A DNA stretch of 64,000 nucleotides from Cohnella hashimotonis (lineage in GTDB: Bacteria; Bacillota; Bacilli; Paenibacillales; Paenibacillaceae): contig NZ_JAGRPV010000001.1 of assembly GCF_030014955.1 (NCBI RefSeq), forward strand, positions 1,302,001 through 1,366,000, in the 5' to 3' direction. Shown here piece by piece: positions 57,751 to 64,000 of the stretch; the first letter of the stretch is position 1, and each line of letters opens with the position of its first letter. The notes under the pieces were generated by a model. The model saw nothing but the letters and a program-made list of their open reading frames with translations. It ran no database searches and was not told where the DNA came from. The translations under genes and the position numbers were made by a program.

Positions 57751-59616
57751 ATGTCGGAAGAACAAATAGAGCGACAGGAAGACATGGAGGGCGCTTCGAC
57801 CGAGACGCAGGTTGAGGACCAAGCGGTTGAGGGGAATCCGGGAGAAAGCGTCGGTGAAAATGCCGAAGGACATAACGCGGAGCGTGCAGAAGGGCGTACG
57901 GAGGAAACAACAGAGGGACGTGTCGAAGGAAGTACCGAAGGAAGTGCCGAAGACACTGAGAAGCGTACGTTTAGCGGCCTCGGGCTTGAAGCGGCTCTGA
58001 GCGGCGCGCTTGCCGCGGCTGGCATTTTGGAGCCGACCTCGGTGCAGGCGGGCGTCATTCCCGAGCTGCTGGCCGGCAGAGACGGCGTGCTGCGGTCGCC
58101 GACAGGGTCGGGCAAGACGCTGGCTTACCTGCTGCCGCTGCTGCAGCGGGTCGACCCTGCGAGGCGCGAGACGCAGGCCGTCGTCATCGCGCCGACGCAG
58201 GAGCTGGCGATGCAGATCGTGCGCGTGTCGGAGAAGTTCGGCGAGCCGCTCGGCGTCAAGACGGTCGCTTTGATCGGCGGCGCCGCGCTGTCGCGGCAGC
58301 TGGACCGCATGAAGGGCAAGCCGGCGATCGTCGTCGGCACGCCGGGACGGATCCGCGAGGTCGCCTCGCTCCGCAAGCTGTCGCTCTCGGCGGTTAAGCA
58401 TGTCGTCGTCGACGAGACCGACCGCGTCTTTTCGCTGGGGGGCAAGGGCGACGTCGAATTCGTGCTGAAGGGCGCAGCGAGAGACCGGCAGACGGTGTTC
58501 GTGTCGGCGACGCGCTCGGATACGATGCGGGCCGCGGAGGCCAAGTGGCTGCGCGACCCGTGGGAGACGACGGTCCGGCAGGAGCAGGAGCCGGGACTGC
58601 CGCAGACGATCGAGCATCTGTACCTGGTCAGCGATCCGCGGGACAAGATCGATCTCGTTCGGCGCCTCGTGCGCACGATGAAGCCGTCTTCGACGCTGCT
58701 TTTCGTGAACGACATCGAGCGGATCGGCGAGCTGCTTGCCAAGCTGCGCTTCGAAGGCTTTGCGGTTGACGCGTTGTACGGAGACACGCCGGGACGGGAG
58801 CGGGGAGAAGTGCTCCGCAAGTTCCGCGAGGGGAAAACGAAGCTGCTGGTCGCATCCGACGTGGCCGCTCGCGGCCTCGACGTGCAGGAGCTCGCGCTCG
58901 TGCTGCAGTTCGAGCCGGCGCTCGACGCGGATCACTACGTGCACCGGGCCGGACGTACCGGGCGGATGGGGCGGAGCGGGACGTCCATTACGATCGTAAC
59001 GCCCAAGGAGCAGTTCATCATGGACAAGCTGGGCAAGCAGCTGCGCATCGAGATCCGCGAGCGGCGTCTCGCGCACGGCCGGCTTGAAGGCGTGAAGGGC
59101 GAAGCGAAGCGAGAGACGAAAGACGAGCGGTCCGGCCCGCGAGGAAAAGGATCTGCCGGCAACGGGGCCGATGCCGGCTCGAAGAAAGCTGGAGCCGGGC
59201 AACAAGCCGGAGGCGCCAAACGTCTGGCAGGTGCCGTAGCCGCAGGAGGCAAGCCGGGAGCCGGGCAGACGGTTGCCGGCGGACCGAAACGGACGATCGG
59301 CGCCGTTGGGGCGAAGCGGACCGGCAGCGCAAGCGCCGGCCAGGCTCCGCAGGCCGGTGTCGCCTCACGCGAGCAAGCCGGCGGCAGGAGCGGAGAGCGG
59401 ATGCAAGCGGCCGCCGCGAAAGCCGGCACCACGAAGCGGGATGCGTCCGCTGCGGGTTCGCAGAAGGCTGGGAAGGGCAGCGGCAAATCGGCGCCGCCCG
59501 CGCGCCCGGCCGCCAAGGGCAAGGTCAAGCAGGATCGCGAGCGCGACAGCAAAAATAAAGGGGCGCCGCGCTGGTTGAAGGAAAAGCGGGCGAACAACGT
59601 CCCGCCAAACGAATAG
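57751..59616 (+). CDS. DEAD-box-type RNA helicase with DETD motif II and long low-complexity tails
   Basis: A 621-residue helicase. Residues 1-70 are acidic and Glu/Thr-rich. The two RecA-like domains follow: SPTGSGKT (about 113), PTQELAMQ, VGTPGRIRE, motif II VVVDETDRVF (about 219, DETD rather than DEAD), FVSATRS, then LVASDVAARGLDV and HRAGRTGRMGR (about 396). From about residue 455 the chain is Gly/Ala/Lys/Arg-rich and disordered, with repeats such as GAKRLAGA and GAKRTGSA, typical of RNA-binding tails in cold-adapted RNA helicases. It probably remodels mRNA or rRNA. The start has AAAGGAG. Confidence 0.9.
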   Translation: MSEEQIERQEDMEGASTETQVEDQAVEGNPGESVGENAEGHNAERAEGRTEETTEGRVEGSTEGSAEDTEKRTFSGLGLEAALSGALAAAGILEPTSVQAGVIPELLAGRDGVLRSPTGSGKTLAYLLPLLQRVDPARRETQAVVIAPTQELAMQIVRVSEKFGEPLGVKTVALIGGAALSRQLDRMKGKPAIVVGTPGRIREVASLRKLSLSAVKHVVVDETDRVFSLGGKGDVEFVLKGAARDRQTVFVSATRSDTMRAAEAKWLRDPWETTVRQEQEPGLPQTIEHLYLVSDPRDKIDLVRRLVRTMKPSSTLLFVNDIERIGELLAKLRFEGFAVDALYGDTPGRERGEVLRKFREGKTKLLVASDVAARGLDVQELALVLQFEPALDADHYVHRAGRTGRMGRSGTSITIVTPKEQFIMDKLGKQLRIEIRERRLAHGRLEGVKGEAKRETKDERSGPRGKGSAGNGADAGSKKAGAGQQAGGAKRLAGAVAAGGKPGAGQTVAGGPKRTIGAVGAKRTGSASAGQAPQAGVASREQAGGRSGERMQAAAAKAGTTKRDASAAGSQKAGKGSGKSAPPARPAAKGKVKQDRERDSKNKGAPRWLKEKRANNVPPNE

Positions 59617-59634
59617 AAGCGACGCCTGCGGGCG

Positions 59635-59674
59635 AACAGGACGATGCGGCTTTCATGCCGCATCGTCCTGTTTT
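59635..59674 (+). terminator. Terminator after the helicase gene
   Basis: A perfect 16-bp stem, AACAGGACGATGCGGC with GCCGCATCGTCCTGTT, loop TTTCAT, followed by TT. Confidence 0.88.
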
Positions 59675-59839
59675 GGCATTTGCCGCGCGCTAACGGGTCA
59701 ACGATCGGGAAGCAGCGCAGCATGAGTCAAGCGTAATCGAAACCGAGCGTCACGTTTTCCGCTTTGAGAAGAGATGCAAGCGGGTTGCGGCTTCGTTATA
59801 ATGAAGAGATATCCGTCCACATGAGGAGGTTGCGAACCG

Positions 59840-60625
59840 ATGGCAACCGCGTTAACGCTAGACAAGCTTACAGGGGGCTACAGTACCCGCAAGCCCGTCC
59901 TGCACGAGGTCAGCTTCGACATACAGCCTGGGGAAATGATGGGTCTTATCGGCCTGAACGGCGCGGGCAAGAGCACCGCCATCAAGCACGTATTGGGACT
60001 GATGCTGCCGCAATCGGGCGAGGTGCGGGTTGCGGGCCTGAAGCTGGAGGACGACCGCGACCGCTATAGGTCCTCCTGCGCCTACGTTCCCGAGCAGCCT
60101 TCCCTGTTCCCCAACTTGACGGTATCCGAGCATTTGCGGTGGACGGAGACGGCGTACGGGTTGGACGCCGACACAGCGGCCCGCAGGACCGAGGCGCTCG
60201 CGGAGACCTTCCGCATGACGCATGCGATGGGGGCGCTGCCCGGGACGCTGTCCAAAGGGATGCGCCAGAAGGTGATGCTGATGAACGCGCTGCTCGTCTT
60301 GCCGCCGCTGCTTATCATTGACGAGCCGTTCCTGGGGCTCGATCCGCTGGCGACGCGGGCGCTCGTTCAGGCGCTTAACGAAGCCAGAGCGGCAGGCTCG
60401 GCGATTTTGCTCAGCTCGCACATTTTGCCTGCGCTCGAGCGCAATGCGGACCGGATCGTCGTCCTGCATCAGGGGCGCATTCTCGCCAGCGGAACCCCGA
60501 GCGAGGTCAAGGAAGCAGCCGGCGCTGCAGGCCGCGATCATACGCTCGACGATGCGTTCGAGCGATTGATCCTGTCCGCCGACGAGAAGGCCGCGCCGCC
60601 GGAAGGAGGCGCCGCCCGTGGCTGA
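59840..60625 (+). CDS. ecsA: ABC transporter ATP-binding protein EcsA-like
   Basis: A 261-residue ATPase: Walker A GLNGAGKST, Q-loop VPEQPSLFPNLTVSEHL, signature LSKGMRQKVMLMNALL, Walker B LLIIDEPFLGLDPLA and H-loop SSHILP. Pairing with an EcsB-like membrane protein, whose start overlaps by 8 nt, identifies the Ecs system. In Bacillus, Ecs affects exoprotein secretion, competence and site-2 protease RasP activity; its cargo is unresolved. The start has AGGAGG. The last 30 residues are a charged tail. Confidence 0.88.
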   Translation: MATALTLDKLTGGYSTRKPVLHEVSFDIQPGEMMGLIGLNGAGKSTAIKHVLGLMLPQSGEVRVAGLKLEDDRDRYRSSCAYVPEQPSLFPNLTVSEHLRWTETAYGLDADTAARRTEALAETFRMTHAMGALPGTLSKGMRQKVMLMNALLVLPPLLIIDEPFLGLDPLATRALVQALNEARAAGSAILLSSHILPALERNADRIVVLHQGRILASGTPSEVKEAAGAAGRDHTLDDAFERLILSADEKAAPPEGGAARG

Positions 60626-61886
60626 TCCGGTTCAGGAGGAAAAGCTCCGGGAAGCAAGGGATTGGCGGCGCGAGCGCGCATCGGCGTTCCGGCGCGAGAT
60701 GTTCCCTTATTTGCGATACGTGGCGCAAAGCGGATTTGCAATGCTGCTGGCCGCGATCGGCATTACGCTGCTTGCCGGCTACGCCGGCCTGCTGTCCGAT
60801 ATGCCTCAGGCCTGGCCTGCGGACGTCGTTGGCGTCGCATTGCTTTTTTTCGCGTCGATCTATACGCCGCTGCGAAGCTATCTCCAGCCTGCCGACACCG
60901 TGTTCCTCCTGCCTGCGGAGTCGCGCGTGCTGTCGGCCAATGTGTTGCCGGCGCTCCGCAGTGCGGCGTTTTTCGGCGCGCTCCGCGCGCTGGTCGTCTT
61001 CATTATCTTTGCCCCGCTTTATGCGAAAGCGCCGGTAACGGCCGACGCTGCGCCGTCTGAGCCTGCCGGCTGGGCCGCGCTGGCGGCCGCGATTGCGCTG
61101 CTGGCCGCCTGGAATACATATGCCGCCTGGCAGGAGCGCAGAGCCGTGTCAGCAACCGCCCGCCTTGCCCTGCGCTTCGCCCGCTGGACGGCCGTTCTGC
61201 TTGCCGCAGCCGCGCTGCTTACAAAGCCGCTGCTGCTTGCAGCCGGCTTCGCGCTGCTTGCTGCGGCCGCCGTGTCGACGGCTGCGCTGCTCACGCCCCG
61301 CCACCGGATGCCGTGGGATCGCCTGATCGCGGAGGAAGGCGCAGCGCGCAGGCGCTGGCTGTCTTTCCTGGGCTGGTTCGTGGACATCCCCACCGAGGAG
61401 CCTCCGGCCGCTTCTCGCGCCTGGATTGCCTGGGTCGCGGATCGGGTGCCGCGGAGCAAGCGTTTCGCCTGGCATTTTCTATATGCAAAAACATTTTTGC
61501 GCGGCGAAGCGTTCGGCGCCTTTTGGCGTTGGTGCACGGTGATGGCAGTTATCGCGCTTTTTGCTCGTTCGACCGCTGTCGACGCGATGGTGTATATCGT
61601 CGGAATCGTCGTAGGCGGTCTGCAGCTCACGGAGCTCGGACGAATCCGTTTTGCCGAGCATGCTTCCGTCGTGCCGCTCTCCCCCGAAGGGAGAAATACG
61701 GCAGCGTCGGCGGTCGTCCGGTCGGCTGGACTTGCTGCCGCAGCGCTTCTATGGCTGATCGCCTGGGTGCCGCACGCTGCCTCCTCGCCGATCTGGTGGC
61801 TGATCGCGCTTGCCCTTGCGCTCGCATGGACGGGATGGCTGCTCCCAAGGCGACTTGCTGCCAGAGACGAAGAGGAAGAGCTATAA
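60618..61886 (+). CDS. ecsB: ABC transporter permease EcsB-like
   Basis: A 422-residue membrane protein with about eight to ten helices and an N-terminal cytoplasmic stretch LREARDWRRERASAFRREMFPYLRYVAQSGF, which is the recognised EcsB start. A cytosolic loop near residues 230-290 (TPRHRMPWDRLIAEEGAARRRW...KRFAWHFLYAKTFLRGEAFG) is also EcsB-like. It is the membrane partner of the preceding ATPase. GTG 60618 has GGAGG and overlaps the ATPase gene by 8 nt. Ala/Leu richness is high, as in many GC-rich genomes. Confidence 0.85.
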   Translation: MADPVQEEKLREARDWRRERASAFRREMFPYLRYVAQSGFAMLLAAIGITLLAGYAGLLSDMPQAWPADVVGVALLFFASIYTPLRSYLQPADTVFLLPAESRVLSANVLPALRSAAFFGALRALVVFIIFAPLYAKAPVTADAAPSEPAGWAALAAAIALLAAWNTYAAWQERRAVSATARLALRFARWTAVLLAAAALLTKPLLLAAGFALLAAAAVSTAALLTPRHRMPWDRLIAEEGAARRRWLSFLGWFVDIPTEEPPAASRAWIAWVADRVPRSKRFAWHFLYAKTFLRGEAFGAFWRWCTVMAVIALFARSTAVDAMVYIVGIVVGGLQLTELGRIRFAEHASVVPLSPEGRNTAASAVVRSAGLAAAALLWLIAWVPHAASSPIWWLIALALALAWTGWLLPRRLAARDEEEEL

Positions 61887-61972
61887 CCAACAACTTGCAA
61901 AAAAGAGCAGGAAATCAGACCCTGTTATCGAATAGTACTTTGTAACCAAAAAATCCGGATCCCATCTCCTTC

Positions 61973-61996
61973 AAAGGGCGCATCGGCCCTTTTATA
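61973..61996 (+). terminator. Terminator after ecsB
   Basis: AAAGGGC-GCATCG-GCCCTTT, followed by TATAATT. The tail is short in T; it may double as the -10 region (TATAAT) for the next gene. Confidence 0.55.
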
Positions 61997-62078
61997 ATTG
62001 TATGCGCGAACAATCCGGATACGGCCCGAAGCCATTTCAAATTACGCGATTAGCAATAACTACTGGAAGGAGCGGTAT

Positions 62079-63629
62079 ATGGGCGGATTTTTGACAAACC
62101 TCGCCCTTCACGTCATCCCCGGCGCGATGCTCGGCTGGCTTTCGGCCGAAGTCTTTTTTCGCAACCCGCTGCACCGGTTGAACCGTCTGGCATCCATTTT
62201 GTTCGCATTGATGTCGCTGCAGTTTGGCGCTTCGTTTTTGGCTTCGTTCTTCCCCGAGACCGCTGCCGCGAAGCTCGTCAACGGACTCCTGATTGTTCCG
62301 ACTTGCGTGCTTGCCTTCCTGATCATGCTTTTCGTTCGACAGCTAGGCGGTCAGGCGGGCAAATCTCCTGCAAGCTATCTGGATATCGCGTTGGCCGTGC
62401 CTTTCGTACTCATCGTGCTGGTCGTATCCCAGCCGAATGTCTACGGTGCGTATGCGGAATACGCAGGCGAACTGAATCCGGGAACAGGTGTGTGGGCAGG
62501 ATCGATCGTTTTGGCGGTTACGGTCTGGCTGTACGTTTCTGCGGTCTGGTTGATCGGCTGGAAAACGGCCCGAAGCGCGGCGGCTGCGACTCGCTCACAG
62601 CATATCCAGGCGGGGTTCGGCATATTGGCCGGAGCGGTCGTGACAGCTGTCGCAGTGCTGGCGAGACTTGGCGGCATGCCGGCGGAATGCGCGCATTTGA
62701 TGGGACTATTTGCCGTTTTGCTCTTTGCTTTCTTCATTCGCAGAGCGATTCTGCACTACGGATTGATGCCCTCTGTCTTGGAAAAGTATCGGGTGCTGTT
62801 CGAGCTGTCTCCATTCGGCGTGCTGCTGCTGGATGCAGGCGGAGCGATTCGAGAAGCGAATCCGGTCGTCAAGCTGCTGCTTGGCTTGTCGCCGGCAGAA
62901 CTGGTCGGCAAGCCGATATCCATGTTCCTCGACAAGGGCGAGCGCTTGCCGCTGGACGGAGTCGGATCAACGATGATGGAGGTCAGCATGGTCGACGTCG
63001 ACGGCGAATCCAGGCGTATGATCGTACACCTGAGCGAGTTGACGACCGAAGGCGAGCGTATGTATTGTGTCGTGCTGCAGGACGAGACCGGCCGCAAAAA
63101 AGCGGAAGAGGAAATTTGGTATCTGGCATATCACGATGCGTTGACTGGCGTGGGCAATCGACTTTATTTCCAGGAAACGATTTCATCATTCCTTCAAAAC
63201 GGTTCTGAGGGCGCGCTGCTCCTGCTTGATTTGGATCGCTTCAAGGCAGTGAACGATCGGCATGGACACCAGGCCGGGGATGTGCTTTTACGCGAGGTTG
63301 CCTTCAAATTAAGAACGTGCACGCCTACCAGCGGGATGTTGTTCAGACTAGGCGGCGACGAATTCGCAGTCGTGCTGCCCGACATTGACGATACATGGGA
63401 CCCTGCGGCGACCGCGCAGCAACTGTTGGACGGGTTGACGGGGCATCGCGGCGCGATTTCGTCGGATTCTCCCGTAACGGTCAGCATCGGCATCGCCCTC
63501 TGGCCGGTACACGGGAACGACACGACCTCCCTGCTGCACGCGGCAGACATCGCCATGTACAAGTCCAAGGATCTGGGCCGCAACCGTTATAGCTTATATG
63601 AGAAAGAGTTTGCCGGAACAAGCGCGTAA
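62079..63629 (+). CDS. Membrane-bound PAS-GGDEF diguanylate cyclase
   Basis: A 516-residue signalling enzyme. Residues 1-225 form about seven helices (7TM sensor-like), followed by a PAS domain (about 235-345, LFELSPFGVLLLDAGGAIREAN) and a GGDEF domain (about 350-510). The active site FRLGGDEFAVVLP is complete, and FLQNGSEGALLLLDLDRFKAVNDRHGHQAGD carries the metal-binding Asp. No RxxD inhibitory site stands five residues before GGDEF, so product inhibition at that site is not expected. It should make c-di-GMP in response to a membrane or ligand cue. The start has AAGGAG; an extra 27 codons upstream are unlikely. Confidence 0.92.
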   Translation: MGGFLTNLALHVIPGAMLGWLSAEVFFRNPLHRLNRLASILFALMSLQFGASFLASFFPETAAAKLVNGLLIVPTCVLAFLIMLFVRQLGGQAGKSPASYLDIALAVPFVLIVLVVSQPNVYGAYAEYAGELNPGTGVWAGSIVLAVTVWLYVSAVWLIGWKTARSAAAATRSQHIQAGFGILAGAVVTAVAVLARLGGMPAECAHLMGLFAVLLFAFFIRRAILHYGLMPSVLEKYRVLFELSPFGVLLLDAGGAIREANPVVKLLLGLSPAELVGKPISMFLDKGERLPLDGVGSTMMEVSMVDVDGESRRMIVHLSELTTEGERMYCVVLQDETGRKKAEEEIWYLAYHDALTGVGNRLYFQETISSFLQNGSEGALLLLDLDRFKAVNDRHGHQAGDVLLREVAFKLRTCTPTSGMLFRLGGDEFAVVLPDIDDTWDPAATAQQLLDGLTGHRGAISSDSPVTVSIGIALWPVHGNDTTSLLHAADIAMYKSKDLGRNRYSLYEKEFAGTSA

Positions 63630-63633
63630 ACAT

Positions 63634-63682
63634 AAAAAAGGCCTTGCCCATCATCGGAGGATGATTGAGGCAGGGCCTTTTG
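63634..63682. terminator. Bidirectional terminator
   Basis: AAAAGGCCTTGCC pairs with GGCAGGGCCTTTT around an inner CATCATC-GGAG-GATGATTG stem; A and T runs flank it on both sides. It serves the convergent cyclase and aminotransferase genes. Confidence 0.85.
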
Positions 63683-63710
63683 CATTGCATGTTTGCGCAT
63701 AACGGCGGTG

Positions 63711-64000
63711 TTATGCTTGCACGGACGCTTCGCCTTTAATCTCGGATACGGCCGCGTAGATCCGGTCGAACAGATCTTCCAGATACGGCTCCTCGATACA
63801 AGAAAATGCGACGCGCAAATCGTGTTCGCCTAGCGCGATCGTGCCGACCTCGTAACGGTCGAGCAAGCGCTGACGGACGGTCTCGGCACTGATTCCATCG
63901 AGACGCAAGCACATGAAGTAGCCGGAATTGAACGGATAATAGCTCCAGACGCCTTCATACTTGCCGCTGTCGAGCAGGCTTTTTACCTTGTTCGCGCGGC
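63711..64000 (-). CDS. Class I/II PLP-dependent aminotransferase, C-terminal part
   Basis: The last 96 residues of a protein whose start lies beyond the window. VKSLLDSGKYEGVWSYYPFNSGYFMCLRLDGISAETVRQRLLDRYEVGTIALGEHDLRVAFSCIEE is the C-terminal small domain of a fold type I aminotransferase; the closing LRVAFSCIEEPYLEDLFDRIYAAV contains the substrate-carboxylate-binding Arg region. Which amino acid it uses cannot be told from this part. It ends at TAA on the minus strand (63711-63713) and is followed by a terminator shared with the cyclase gene. Confidence 0.75.
   Translation of the reverse strand, partial: RANKVKSLLDSGKYEGVWSYYPFNSGYFMCLRLDGISAETVRQRLLDRYEVGTIALGEHDLRVAFSCIEEPYLEDLFDRIYAAVSEIKGEASVQA

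Noticed and set aside
1..64000. rRNA, tRNA, insertion sequences or prophage genes
   Set aside because: Looked for conserved tRNA arm patterns, transposase motifs and phage structural genes; none could be supported in this window.

Overview
The window looks like chromosome of a GC-rich, low-GC-lineage Bacillota of the family Paenibacillaceae, most like Cohnella or Paenibacillus. This is inferred from the Bacillus-type primosome genes dnaB-dnaI, the three-gene sdhCAB and odhAB sets, an EcsAB-type exporter, YesM/YesN-type two-component genes beside sugar ABC transporters, strong AGGAGG ribosome-binding sites and frequent TTG/GTG starts. No rRNA, tRNA, prophage, insertion sequence or CRISPR array was recognised.

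Layout. 1-0.93 kb: end of a type IV pilus (PilN/PilO-like) operon. 1.07-3.64 kb: dnaB-dnaI helicase-loading genes. 3.8-7.1 kb: sulfate uptake operon (sbp-cysT-cysW-yezD) without its ATPase. 7.1-7.8 kb: repeat-rich, hairpin-rich gap. 7.8-18.5 kb: a catabolite-controlled carbohydrate locus, with a sugar ABC transporter, YesM/YesN-type sensor and regulator, a second binding protein and a secreted GH66 dextranase-like enzyme, pointing to dextran or isomaltooligosaccharide use. 18.6-21.0 kb: a small membrane protein and uvrC. 21.1-21.7 kb: ten 19-bp palindromes at exactly 62-bp spacing. 21.7-22.8 kb: a Fur-boxed orphan siderophore-binding protein. 23.0-23.9 kb: a decayed and a frameshifted copy of one unknown membrane-protein gene. 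23.9-25.6 kb: a CPBP-family membrane protease. 25.8-29.5 kb: a c-di-AMP riboswitch, two tandem KtrB-type potassium channel genes and ktrA. 29.6-32.3 kb: deacetylase, LysM/3D wall protein, LysR regulator. 32.5-40.3 kb: TCA-cycle genes sdhCAB and odhAB. 40.3-40.8 kb: 46-bp tandem repeats. 40.8-47.6 kb: a D,D-carboxypeptidase, then divergent from it the most unusual locus. 47.6-53.3 kb: HxlR, EamA, PHP phosphatase and LysR genes, then a drug-efflux MFS/PadR operon. 53.8-64 kb: UMF1 MFS, phospholipase C-like protein, CheX, SDR, DEAD-box helicase, ecsAB, diguanylate cyclase and the tail of an aminotransferase.

The best candidate for an undescribed system is 42.06-46.72 kb. Two overlapping genes look like the halves of a sigma factor. 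They are followed by a thioredoxin-like protein (CEAC), an ABC exporter without a peptidase domain, a second thioredoxin-like protein (CADC), a 67-residue peptide with eight cysteines and no obvious leader, a shielding hairpin, a MauE/DoxX-like redox membrane protein and a membrane-anchored partner. A perfect GAAC-N4-GTTC SOS-type box lies in the promoter region. I read this as a possible DNA-damage-inducible, disulfide-rich secreted peptide (bacteriocin-like) system; that reading is inference from gene content.

Limits: all calls come from reading the sequence and the translated frames by eye; no homology search was run. Family names rest on recognisable motifs, and start codons were chosen mainly by ribosome-binding sites.
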